17,035 bases of DNA from Stephanodiscus triporus (lineage: Eukaryota; Bacillariophyta; Thalassiosirophyceae; Thalassiosirales; Thalassiosiraceae). Position numbers and translations under genes: made by a program. The DNA lies in the NCBI GenBank assembly GCA_036939755.1, contig JALLAZ010000508.1, positions 1 to 17,035 of the forward strand. Direction: 5' to 3'. The first letter of the stretch is position 1; each line of letters starts with the position of its first letter. Under the pieces are notes generated by a model. It made no database searches and was not told the DNA's origin. It saw nothing but the letters and a program-made list of their open reading frames with translations. Below, one piece after another: positions 8,632-17,035 of the stretch.

Positions 8632-10318
8632 TCAAGTAAAAACCGGTATGTTTATAACGACCGCATCGTCGAGAAAACCTTGACTCGTCGTCCGAACTCC
8701 GTCCTCGTTCTGCGCGAGAGCCACAGCCTCGTCGTAATCCCCAATCATCAGCAGGAGGACGAACCCCCCGGCGAAGAATAAATTCAACGAGGCCAGGCCG
8801 ATCGTCATGCTGGCACCGATCTCGTTCAACAACGAGAAGAGCAATGGCGGCAGCCACGCCAGGACCGATCCCGAAAAGATGTAAATGCCCATCAACTGAG
8901 GCGAGGGACGGGCGTGCGAGACGGGGGGATTAGAATAACATTCGAAGCGAGGCCACGAAAAACATCCTCCTCGAAACGATCTTCGATTGCTTTTCTTCCC
9001 TCCGTCTGACGCGGTGAGAGAAATTTACCTCGCCCTCCTGACCCCAAGGTGTGATCGTGCAATACAGGCTGGCGTGGGCCGGGTGCAGCCACGCGAGGCA
9101 AACCCCCCAGACGGCGGCGAAAGCGTACATGGCTCCCCGATCCTCAGGATCGCGAAGAAAAAAAGCAGCCACGGTGGTATTCGCGACGAAGACTGCTAGG
9201 CAGAGCATGGCGCTCCTGAGCGGGTCGAGCCTCGCCCCAACGATCCCGCCAAGCCAGCTACCGGGGATGCCGGCAACGAACACGCACAGGAACGCCACGC
9301 CGATCTGCTTGGCGTCCATCTCGAGGACGTGGGACATGTACGTTGTCGATATCGTGGCGAGGGCCGACGTCGCCGCCTCCGACGACGACGCCGACAGGAG
9401 GAAGAGCCTCACCGCGCGACGGCGGTCGTCGTGCCGCATCCGCGAGATCGTGGTCGAGAGCTTCGCGTATCCGGACCTCGCGAGGGATCTGCCGGGCGGG
9501 ACCACGCTCAGCGCGGGACGGGGACGGAAGAGCCATCCCCACGACGCGTAGAACGCGGGTCCGCACGCCGCGAATGCCAGGACCTGAGAGACGCGCGCCG
9601 TGCCTACGTCGTCTACGCCCAGGCACGTCGACGTCGTCATGACCGAAACGAGGAACGCGAGCATGGAGGCGTAGTACACCAGCTGAAATCGCGAATTGTA
9701 CGCCGTCTGCTCGTCGGGCCGGCGCGATAGCTCTGCAATGTACGCGTACGTCGCGACGAGGAAGGCGTTGTAGACCGCGACATTCGCGACCTGCAGCGCC
9801 GACACGATCAGCCACGTCGAGCGGCCGACGAACGCCTCGACGCCCTTGACGACCGTCAGGATCATCGCCGAGACGCGTCCGACGTCGAGACGACGCGGGG
9901 TGTGGTCGACGATCGCGCCGAAGAGGGGCGTGAGGGCGCTCGACAGTAGTCCGCCGAAGACGCCGATGTTGGCGAGGAGCGAAGTCGGCCTCATGCCGTA
10001 TATACGACAGTCGTCGCCGCAGTCCGACCCCCCCGCCGACGCCGCCTCGTTGGCCAGGCGTAGGAGCGCCGGGCCGAGGAATATCGTGCTCATCGACGCG
10101 GCGCCGCGCGCGATCGAGCATAGAGCGAGGCCGGTGGCCTCGACGGGGGGGTCGTCGACGTCCGCGAAGAGGAACATCCCCCCGGGGAAGGGGCGACGTC
10201 TTCGGGGGCGGACCGTCGACGCGGCTCCCCCGTCGACGGCGTCATAATCTTCGATGGTGCTCCTGAAGGTCGAGCCGCAGTCGTGGCCTTGGCCGACGCT
10301 GACCTCCGTCGCGCTCAT
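8632..10318 (-). CDS. Atg22-like major facilitator protein, 517 aa, two exons
   Basis: Yeast Atg22 is a vacuolar membrane permease that exports amino acids released by autophagy. Exon 1 (10318 down to 9029) encodes 430 residues. A 133-nt GT-AG intron (8896-9028) follows GQEGE between codons, and exon 2 (8895 down to 8632) resumes with LMGIYIFSGSVLAWLPPLLF. The joined GQEGELMGIY matches the GQEAELFGLY-type motif typical of the Atg22/UMF1 family before the last helices. Near residues 105-150, GMRPTSLLANIGVFGGLLSS and FGAIVDHTPRR are also typical of the family. Several further hydrophobic segments are visible, consistent with about 12 helices. A hydrophilic N-terminus with RPRRRRPF precedes the first helix. 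Exon 1 is very GC-rich, which opens long spurious frames on other strands. Stop is TGA at 8632. Substrate and vacuolar location are inferred from the family. Confidence 0.85.
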
Positions 10319-11005
10319 GCCTGCGTAGGTATGGTAGTAATAATCGGACCCGCCTGCCTCGTCTGCTTTTTACGTCCGTCGCATGAGTAAGTAGGAATAA
10401 ATAATACTGTATGTGTAGAGAGCACTCCCTACCACGCCGCCGATAATGATAACTCAGTCGCTCAACATGTATTCTCCTTGCATCCCATCGAGAATTATCA
10501 GACTGCCCTCGAGGAATTTGTCTAGTCAAGAAAACGCACCGCTCTCTAATTATCATCGACCTCCGAGAAAAAAGATTGCGAGGGGAGTGTGATAATGTGC
10601 ACCAAAAATTGTCGAGAATAAATAGCAAAGCATTTCATTTAACGACAGAGATTTAACATTTCTCCACTTTTTCATCAACAAAATGTCTTTCGATACAGAG
10701 AATCCCTCTTGCAAGTTCTTTTGAACTGACGATAGATGTAGCTCTGCGCGTCTTAGGCAGCACTTGATTGCTTCATTTTTCATCTCACAACGAGCGAGAT
10801 GAAGATAAAACTGTTCGTACAAGTCTCTGTATTCTCATTGTGATGTGCAAGCTCTTGATCTGTGTAGATTCTTTATTGTAGGGCATAGAGAAGAGTTAAA
10901 TAATACAATCTCGTATAATTTCCAAAATACATCAATTAATCTTAGAGTCTGAACCTTCCTTGATATTCCACAAAAACCAAAATGATCATAGGGAATTGTC
11001 ATGCA
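10319..11005. other. AT-rich spacer, no supported gene
   Basis: This stretch of 687 bases lies between the Atg22-like start and the 3' end of the next minus-strand gene. The side near 10319 should contain the Atg22-like promoter and leader. An 89-codon minus-strand frame (10553-10822) has no family resemblance and no supporting context. No tRNA, hairpin terminator or repeat was recognised. Confidence 0.45.
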
Positions 11006-12241
11006 TCATTTCTCAAACAAATACACCTCTACACTTGTGTTGAAAATCACCCCAGAGGGAATCCATCTCTTGGTATCAGTCATATTGGACATGGATTCGG
11101 AGCCGACAGATTCGCTGTCACTCAAATGTATGGACGATTTAAGTAAGTCTTCCATGCGCTGGAGAGTTTTCTCATGTATCTCACTCGGCATCATTTGGGT
11201 GCATGATCTCCTTCGCAGAGCATGCTGCAAGTAGTTTCTCCTATCTGTAGCTTGGCTGCTTAAAGTAGCACTCCCAGAGTACCGTGGCGCCTTGATGATG
11301 CTCGTGACCGACCCATTTATGGAAGGACAGCGATGTTGCGGCTGATGTTTCTTACGCACTTTGAGCTTGGAATCTGTTTGCAATTTGACACTGAGGGCGG
11401 AGCAAGACTTGGATGAATTTTGGCTCGATTCGAAAAAAAGGTTGGGACAAGACGCAGCCGATGACAGGAGAGCGTCTTCTGTTAGCCTCCTCTTGGCGAG
11501 GGCGGCATTGTGGGCGTTGTGAGGGTCGTGGGTAAAAGGCATTGCCATAGCTTCTAAGAGAGCTGAGCATGACTCCAAAGACAATCCATCCTCCTCGACG
11601 GTGAGTGGACTGGCTTGACGTGTCGGCGTCTCGGTGAGGAAGGATTCCAGGGAGATATCGCTCTCGACGGATATTCGACGCTCGACGGATATTCGACGCT
11701 CGTCGGCGAGACGACTGGCTTGACTTGAAGGCGTCTCGAAAAGTAAGGAATCCATGGAAATATCGCTCTCGACAGATATTCGACGGCCCATGCATGGGGA
11801 AATAGTGATAGAAGACGGCGATTGTGATCTAAGACGTCGTTTTGTAAAGACCCCGTTTTGTCTGCCACCGTCATCAGAACGAAGGCAAGGATATGGATGC
11901 CTTGGCAAGGTCACCGCACTACATCGTCTAATATTTCCACGACCGTCAATGTCATTTGCGCCATCCACTAGCGGTGGAACCCCGCCGTCGGGATTTCGAC
12001 CTAAACTCTCCATGTTACGTCCATCAGCGACCTGCAAGACTTTGGTCATGAGCTCCTTGAGAGGGTAAGGCGGCTTTGTAGTAGTAGCGCTGCAGTCTTT
12101 TTGTGTCATAATAATACGCAATTTCGAAGAGGATTGTGACCCCGTTTTGTGAGCTGGCAGAAAAATGCATAGAACTAAATACCATAGCTCGGCCCAACAA
12201 AGTTTACCAGCGTGTATGGTAGAGCGTGAGCTGGCGGTCAT
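11006..12241 (-). CDS. Serine-rich protein of unknown function with RRISVESDIS repeats
   Basis: An open 411-codon frame ends with TGA at 11006. The start is uncertain: ATG at 12241 gives 411 residues with a hydrophobic stretch near residues 15-29 (CWAELWYLVLCIFLP) that could be a signal sequence, while ATG at 12109 gives 367 residues and leaves room for a 5' leader. No known domain is recognised. The middle has two near-identical units, RRISVESDISMDSLLFETP at residues 153-171 and RRISVESDISLESFLTETP at 188-206, joined by an extra RRISVE. The protein is rich in Ser, Arg and acidic residues, with RRxS sites suited to basophilic kinases and SDSES-type sites near the C-terminus (about 374-383). 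A phosphorylated, mostly disordered regulatory protein would fit; this is inference. Its 5' end lies 30 bp from the MITE-like element. Confidence 0.6.
   Translation of the reverse strand: MTASSRSTIHAGKLCWAELWYLVLCIFLPAHKTGSQSSSKLRIIMTQKDCSATTTKPPYPLKELMTKVLQVADGRNMESLGRNPDGGVPPLVDGANDIDGRGNIRRCSAVTLPRHPYPCLRSDDGGRQNGVFTKRRLRSQSPSSITISPCMGRRISVESDISMDSLLFETPSSQASRLADERRISVERRISVESDISLESFLTETPTRQASPLTVEEDGLSLESCSALLEAMAMPFTHDPHNAHNAALAKRRLTEDALLSSAASCPNLFFESSQNSSKSCSALSVKLQTDSKLKVRKKHQPQHRCPSINGSVTSIIKAPRYSGSATLSSQATDRRNYLQHALRRRSCTQMMPSEIHEKTLQRMEDLLKSSIHLSDSESVGSESMSNMTDTKRWIPSGVIFNTSVEVYLFEK
11594..11785 (-). repeat. Internal tandem duplication in the Ser-rich gene
   Basis: Two 87-base units (11699-11785 and 11594-11680) encode 29-residue repeats starting RRISVESDIS and containing ETP and QAS. 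An 18-base partial copy (11681-11698, RRISVE) separates them. The similarity is visible in DNA as well as protein (repeats of the complement of CGACGGATATTCGACG), pointing to recent unequal duplication. Confidence 0.75.
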
Positions 12242-12271
12242 TTTGACTTAATAGACTAGTCTTGCGACTGG

Positions 12272-12577
12272 ACCTACCGTAAAAGCCGGGGTTTAAGAAC
12301 CACCGGGGTTTAAGAACCAGACACTAAATCTATCATAATTAGCAAAATAGTTAATTTCAAATTCGAGGTTGTTGCGATCGTTTTAAGAAAATGGGGGCCA
12401 CACCAATACGATTCAGCGTAACAAGACGAATCCAACGGTATGCTGGTCTTCTAATAAGGATTAACACAGCCCTCAATCTGAACTTTTTACGATATGGGGA
12501 ACAAGAGCTTCCGATCAATTTAGCTGTCGCATCGGAAAACATTAGCTGGTTCTTAAACCCCGGCTTTTACGGTAGGT
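12272..12577. mobile_element. MITE-like element, 306 bp, perfect 31-bp terminal inverted repeats
   Basis: The left terminus (12272-12302) begins ACCTACCGTAAAAGCC and ends GGGGTTTAAGAACCA. The right terminus (12547-12577) is its exact reverse complement over 31 bases. The left end also carries an immediate second copy of the inner 17 bases, CCGGGGTTTAAGAACCA (12303-12319), so the motif is present twice on the left and once on the right. The interior of about 230 bases is AT-rich and encodes no plausible protein. No target-site duplication is evident at the edges (left flank ACTGG, right flank TAACG). Size and structure fit a non-autonomous DNA transposon. It is unrelated to the piggyBac flanks seen here. 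A long hairpin with a structural or regulatory role is the alternative. Confidence 0.75.
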
Positions 12578-12672
12578 TAACGTACGATAGAAGTACTTAG
12601 TTCCTACGTTCCTACGTTCACGTACATTCATTCCAACAATCTCGCAACTTGAATATCCGATCCAAGTGAGAG
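12578..12672 (+). promoter_or_regulatory. Short upstream region of the PAM68-like gene
   Basis: Only 95 bases lie between the MITE-like element and the PAM68-like ATG. They contain a small direct repeat, TTCCTACG twice (about 12600-12617). The shared upstream region of PAM68-like (+) and the Ser-rich gene (-) is interrupted by the element, so promoter function may overlap it. No TATA box was identified. Confidence 0.35.
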
Positions 12673-13359
12673 ATGGTGGCGGCGACAGCTCGAATAGCCG
12701 CCGCCTTGGCGACCATCCTGGCAACCCAGGGCGGCGCGGGCGGTCCCTTGCCACTGGTGGCCAGCGCTTTCACCGCCGCACCCTCGCGTCTCTCGCCAAT
12801 CGCCCGACGGCGACGGTCGCACCTCTACGCCGGGGAGGGATTCGGCGACCGGAGGCCGAAGACGACGACGACGACGACGACGCCGCCGTCGTCGTCGTCG
12901 TCGAAGCAGAAATCGTCCGCCGTCGAAACTCCCGTATCACTCGTCGCCTCCCCCTCCCCCCCCCCATCCGCGGGCGAGGGGGAGGAGGGGGAGGGGGAGG
13001 GGGGCGAGGAGAGCGCCGGCTCCGAGCTGCTCCGTCGGCTCCGATCGCGCGACGCCGAACGTCGCGACGCCGAGCTGCGGAGGCTTCGCGATCTGATGGA
13101 GGCCGACGCCCTCCTCGCCGAGGACGCGGGCGCGGCCGTCATACCCGAGCGCGTGGCGAGGCGCATGGGGAGGAGGATGCTCCCCTTCGTGGGCGTGCCG
13201 CTCTTCGGGAGCCTCGCGAGCTTCGTGGGGTTCTGGTACTTGGCGACGTACAAGGACGTGGAATTCCAGCCGGCCATCGTCGCGACCACCTCGTTCGTAT
13301 TCTTGGCGATCGGACTGCTGGTGCGTGTTCGTTATTGTTCGCGATGCGTGTGTGTGTGT

Positions 13360-13402
<43 letters not shown>

Positions 13403-13836
13403 TTGGCTTGTGTTGGATTTTCGTTTGTTTGTTTTTTCTTCGGTGGCACTCCCTTCGCCTAACTATACATGGGAATATATTTTTATTTCGCTCGCGTTAT
13501 TGTTAAAAAAATAAAAAGGGCATCACCTACTCTCTGTTGAGCGCATCCTGGGACGACGATCGCGAGGGATCGGGCCTGGGCGTGGACGAATTCCAAAAGA
13601 ATGTCGGCAGTCTCAGGGAGGGACTGTCGAGGACCAGAGGTGAGAGCACTTTAATTAATGATGACGCATTGTTTGTTGGACTAGTACTCATGTCTTTCCC
13701 CGTTACACACCCACTAGAAAATGCGTTGTTGAGAGAAAAGATGGCCGGACTCAGCGAGGAAGAGATCCAGAGGGCGATCGACGGCCAGAACAAGAGGGAG
13801 AAGGCAAAGAACAAGAAGGATGCATGGATGGAATAG
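12673..13836 (+). CDS. PAM68-like plastid protein, photosystem II assembly, 295 aa, three exons
   Basis: PAM68 is a thylakoid membrane protein that assists early photosystem II assembly. The N-terminus is a signal peptide-like Ala/Leu-rich segment ending in ASAF (residues 30-33, VASAFTAAPS), the diatom plastid presequence motif. A low-complexity linker (about 64-115, Thr, Ser, Pro and acidic) and a charged helix follow. The conserved C-terminal region has IPERVARRMGRRMLPFVGVP, GFWYLATYKDVEF and a second hydrophobic segment, consistent with two membrane helices. Exons are 12673-13320, 13519-13639 and 13718-13836. Introns are 198 nt (GTGCGT...AAAAAG) and 78 nt (GTGAGA...ACTAG). The joined GLLGITYSLLSASWDDDREGS and GLGVDEFQKNV match the PAM68 SASWDP-REGS-LG-EEF region, fixing both junctions. 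The tail is Lys/Glu-rich. The first intron contains a 42-G run. Confidence 0.88.
12861..12903. repeat. GAC/GTC trinucleotide inverted repeat in PAM68-like exon 1
   Basis: A run of GAC triplets (about 12861-12882) is followed, after a few bases, by GTC triplets (12888-12903). They are perfectly complementary over at least 16 bases and would fold into a hairpin. In frame it encodes Thr-rich then Ser-rich residues of the non-conserved linker. Confidence 0.7.
13347..13401. repeat. (GT)n followed by a 42-base poly-G run in intron 1
   Basis: A short GT repeat (13347-13360) runs into an uninterrupted run of G (13360-13401) within the first intron of the PAM68-like gene, 39 bases after the splice donor. 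A second, shorter run of 12 G lies just after the stop codon (13841-13852). Long G runs can form quadruplexes and are prone to length error in sequencing. Confidence 0.85.
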
Positions 13837-13943
13837 TGGTGGGGGGGGGGGGCGTGTTTTCGGTCTGAGTAACGGTAAAATCATTAAATCGATTTAGATG
13901 GTCTACAGATGAGAGCCTCTCGCGCATTCGTATCTACCCACAT

Positions 13944-16317
13944 CTAGTCGTAGTCTGACAGCTGACTGTGCGACATTCGCACGATTTCGTCGAACGGATC
14001 TTCCTTTTCCCTCGTTGGAGTGTGCGTGGAACTGTCCGGAATTTGGGGCAATGCATTTAACATAACAGCGGGAAACGCGTCGTTCGCCTTTGGACATGAT
14101 CCCAGACGCTCCGGAGTGCCGAGCGGGTCGAAATGATTTGTCCTCGCGTTGGCATGATTCGTCGCGTATTTCGCGTGGTCGGCGTTTGGCTGGTGCGGGG
14201 TATCCGATGCAGTATCGGGAATTAGCGGCACGATATTGAGTGCCCCCGGCGTTACTTGCGGAGCGCCATTGAGCACCCGAACAGGATCGATATCGCCCGG
14301 AGTTCCGAGGGGGTCGAAAGGATTCGTTTTAGTTTTTGCATTCGTGACGCCGGTTTGGGCGGCGGAGCTACTGCTTTGAGATATAGGTATGGCCGCGCCG
14401 AGTGGATCAAACTGCTTCGTCGCGGAGCTCGGTCCTGTCGTAGATTGAGGCACAGCGACTGCTTGTGATCGCGCGTCGAAGCTGTTTTGTCGGGATAGCG
14501 TTATGGGAGGCTGCGACTGCCCGGTTTGCATCGGATATTGATGTTGCCTCTGATTATCCTTGATTGCATCCGACGATGTCGATTGCACCTCTTCGAGGCC
14601 AGCACTCCGACAACTATTTTGCCTTTCCTCCGAAGCATTGTCGTGAACGGGTTGGGCGGCTCTGCAATGGTCCTTCGAAGTACTGCCGTCCGCCGATGGC
14701 GCTGGTTCGATTTCTTGATGCGCCCCGAACCCAAGCTGGAGAAGGGATTCGTATTTGGCATCGGCCTTTTGGCGCAGACGTTTCTCCTCCACGAGCCGTC
14801 GCTCCAGTTCTTTGTTCTTGGCCTCGAGCTCCTTGTTTTTATCTCTCTGAATATGAAGAAAGGGGCAGAGCTCGGTCGGATTAGCAGGGGATCCGCGCGC
14901 ATTTTCGATGGGAACACGCCCGGTCGACTCACCAAAAAGCGATTGTCGGATTGGAGCGACGATATGCAACGATCGGCCTCGACGACCTCCGTCCGCATCG
15001 TGTCCAGGTAATGAAGGAGCTTACCGACCCCTCCCCCGCCGATCATGCGCCCGTTCTTCCCCCTGGTCCCGCCCAACCATACCGCCGAACTCCCGGCCGA
15101 GGGATGACTCGCCCCGCTGGCGGCCTTGGGCGGAACGCCATCGAAGGTCCTTACCTCCGTCAAGGCGCGTCGGTGTGCCAGGGGAGGGTACGGATGCGCA
15201 TCGGCGCCGCTGGACGTGAGGTGCGACGGCGGCTGCTGGTGTTGTTGAGATCCAACGCTGGATGCGGATCCTGCGCTCGATGCCGCACTCGGGACCGACG
15301 GGATCGAAACTTGGGGAACCTGCTGAACGTGGTGGTGATGCTGTTGTTGCATATTCTGCGCAGCCGTTGTCGTCGTCGGGGCTGGCGTCGCGTTCGACGA
15401 TGCGATCGCGGCATGGGCGTTCGCGTCGCCCGCCGAGGTCGATGGCGGACCCGCGGGGGGGGGGACTGGAACGCCGCCGACGACGACGTTATTGTTCGGC
15501 AGTCGTTGCTGCTGCTGCTGATGATGATACGCGCCGCCGTGGACGACGCGGGCCGCCGCGCCGTCGTTTGCCGACGAAACGGCACTCGCCGTCCCCGCCC
15601 CCCCGGCTGGCGAGTTCGAAGTTGTCGTCGTCATCCCGCCGGTCTTCACCACGAATCTTCCCCTCTTCTTGACGTCGCCCGAGGCGGCGTTCCCGCCTTT
15701 CGAATTGTCCGCGTCGTCCTCCGCGACGACGGCCGTTATCCCGCCGGCATGCTGCTGCTGATGCTGATGCTGTTGCAACGGGACCATGTCGGCCGCCTTG
15801 GGCGGAAGACGCGCAGTCGCATCCGCGGCGGGCGCGGCCCCTACCGCTCCCGCGACGACGACGGCGGCTGATATCGTAACGTCCGTCGCCGGCGAATTTC
15901 CGGCGCCGCCACCCGTCTTCACGAGGAATCGACCCTTCTGTTTCGTGCAGGGCTGTTGGTGTTGTTGTTGCTGGTGGCTGGCGTCCGACGACGGCTTGGT
16001 CTGTGGCGCCGTCGTCGTCGAAGGTGGGTGCGACGACGAAGGCGCGACGACGACGACGGCCGCGGCGGCCGGGGTCGTCCTATCCTTCCCCCCCCTCGCA
16101 GCCGCCATCGTTCCGGGCGATTCATTCTCCCCGCCGGCGGCGGTGGGAGACTTCTCGACGTCGTCCCGATCCGAGGACGACGACGGTGGGGGTAATACGG
16201 CGGCCTTCTTCACCACGAACCGTCCCCTCTTGACGGTCGAGACCGGCTGCTGCGGCAGCGCATCCGCGTCGGCGTCGTTATTAGTATTCGAAGGCGACGA
16301 GGCGGATTGATTGTCGC

Positions 16318-16351
<34 letters not shown>

Positions 16352-16894
16352 AATCGCAGCCGCCGCCGTCGTCGTCGTCGTCGACTCGTTCGCCGTCGTT
16401 CCCTTGACGACGCGAAACCGCCCCTTCTTGACCGCCACAGGCGAATTATTCCCCGCGGCGCTCGAGCTCGAGCTCGGATACAGAATCGGCGTCTGCAGCA
16501 TCGCCATGGGCTGCTGGAGTTGTTGCCGATCGTGCGCCTGATGATGCGGTCGCTGGTGGTGCTGTTGCATCATCGTTCGTTGTTGCTGCATCGCGGCGTG
16601 CTGCTGTTGGGCGAGGCGGTCATTATGCGGCGGACCACCAGCGCCGTTGATCAACCCGACCTGGCCGTGCTGTTGCTGTTGCTGCCTATCGGCCTGGTCC
16701 TGAAACAGAGGCTGCTGCGGGACCTGCTGCAGGTTCTGGGCCCGATGATTCGTTTGCTGCGCGTATTGCACAGCGGACAGCGGCGAGCCGTGGGGCGTGA
16801 TGTATTGACTCATGTGTTGGTCGGGATTGTCTGGCGATTGCGTCGCGCTCTGCTGTTCAGCGGCGGCCTCGCTTGGACACCCTGGCATCGACAT
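13944..16894 (-). CDS. Gln-rich protein with four RFxV motifs, coiled coil and FDPLG repeats, 954 aa
   Basis: Exon 1 runs from 16894 down to 14933. An 86-nt intron (14847-14932, GTGAGT...ATTCAG) falls between codons. Exon 2 runs from 14846 down to 13944, ending TAG. The first ATG after an in-frame stop is 16894; the frame is open 26 codons further, so an upstream exon is possible. Residues 1-130 are Gln/His-rich. Residues about 156-416 contain four copies of a basic motif, KKGRFRVVK, KRGRFVVKK, KGRFLVK and KKRGRFVVK, separated by disordered Ser/Thr/Ala/Pro runs. A coiled coil (about 625-694) spans the splice junction: KLLHYLDTMRTEVVEADRC, then DKNKELEAKNKELERRLVEE. The tail has FDPLG at about 800, 831 and 893 and ends DPFDEIV...SDYD. 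No catalytic domain is seen. RFxV is the docking motif for SPAK/OSR1-type kinases, so a kinase-binding scaffold is proposed (inference). Confidence 0.75.
14118..14411 (-). other. Three FDPLG repeats in the protein tail
   Basis: FDPLG is encoded at 14397-14411 (KQFDPLGAAIP), 14304-14318 (NPFDPLGTPGD) and 14118-14132 (NHFDPLGTPER). A diverged relative, DPFDEIV, lies near the C-terminus. Two copies continue as GTP. NPF and DPF tripeptides occur within this set, which resemble short endocytic adaptor motifs, but the repeat as a whole is not one I recognise. Confidence 0.7.
15644..16429 (-). other. Four (K/R)GRFxV docking-like motifs
   Basis: The motifs lie at 16403-16429 (KKGRFRVVK), 16205-16231 (KRGRFVVKK), 15917-15937 (KGRFLVK) and 15644-15670 (KKRGRFVVK). 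Each reads basic-G-R-F-x-V, followed by Lys within two residues. The intervening sequence is low-complexity and differs between copies, so the motif itself is what is kept. Confidence 0.8.
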
Positions 16895-17035
16895 TATATC
16901 ATTATCATTCGATCCACGCAATGATGAGTAGTATGATTCGGGAGGTCTGTGGTGAGGTTGCGACGATGACAATCTGGGCTGTGTTATAATCTGGACGATT
17001 TATCTAGTAATTTAGGCGTTGGGCGTCCCCTAGCA

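Noticed and set aside
9258..10121. 287-codon minus-strand frame, Arg-rich
   Set aside because: It is a shifted frame of the GC-rich Atg22-like exon 1; its Arg/Gly/Pro composition is typical of GC-driven shadow frames.
10553..10822. 89-codon minus-strand frame in the AT-rich spacer
   Set aside because: No family resemblance and no conserved pattern. It could be a small gene but nothing supports it.
12391..12600. 69-codon plus-strand frame inside the MITE-like element
   Set aside because: It runs into the terminal repeat and has no recognisable motif; it is likely chance.
12825..13449. Ser/Arg- and Pro-rich minus-strand frames opposite the PAM68-like gene
   Set aside because: They are antisense shadows of low-complexity GC-rich coding sequence and the poly-G tract (poly-Pro).
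14951..15871. 306-codon plus-strand Arg-rich frame
   Set aside because: It is antisense to exon 1 of the RFxV protein and reflects triplet bias of that exon; same for the other plus-strand frames at 15786-16924.
1..17035. CRISPR array, bacterial operon or phage module
   Set aside because: No spaced short repeats of that kind. Introns, spliced genes and plastid targeting indicate a eukaryotic nuclear genome.

Overview
The window looks like nuclear DNA of a photosynthetic stramenopile, most likely a diatom and perhaps a centric one. The evidence is: (i) short GT-AG introns of 78-275 nt in most genes; (ii) a plastid protein (PAM68-like) whose N-terminus is a signal peptide followed by an ASAF motif, the targeting signature of secondary red plastids; (iii) a piggyBac-type transposase; and (iv) strong GC heterogeneity, with GC-rich, trinucleotide-rich exons beside AT-rich spacers. 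The species call is inference.

Layout. Positions 1-1446: decayed coding DNA on the minus strand, probably mobile-element debris. Positions 1447-3561 (-): an intact 704-aa piggyBac-like transposase with a DDD triad and a Cys-rich tail. Related CCCCCC/AGACTGA/CCGACTGAA blocks on both sides may be its ends. Positions 4178-5115 (+): V-ATPase subunit E in two exons, 220 aa. Positions 5415-6836 (-): a phytanoyl-CoA dioxygenase (PhyH) gene broken by two in-frame stops and a frameshift, with one recognisable normal intron. Positions 6964-8460 (+): a WbsX-type glycosyltransferase-like type II membrane protein. Positions 8632-10318 (-): an Atg22-like major facilitator protein in two exons, 517 aa. Positions 11006-12241 (-): a serine-rich unknown protein with duplicated RRISVESDIS units. 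Positions 12272-12577: a 306-bp MITE-like element with 31-bp perfect terminal inverted repeats, lying in the divergent promoter region. Positions 12673-13836 (+): PAM68-like photosystem II assembly factor in three exons, 295 aa. Positions 13944-16894 (-): a 954-aa low-complexity, Gln-rich protein with four (K/R)GRFxV motifs, a coiled coil and three FDPLG repeats.

The genes do not form a pathway. They are ordinary, individually transcribed eukaryotic genes in divergent or convergent pairs: vacuolar proton pump, vacuolar or autophagic exporter, glycosylation, photosystem II assembly. The most unusual items are the RFxV/FDPLG protein, which has the look of a docking scaffold for a SPAK/OSR1(FRAY)-type kinase; the PhyH locus, whose three lesions each lie inside a tiny GT...AG segment that would restore the frame if removed; and the two mobile elements.
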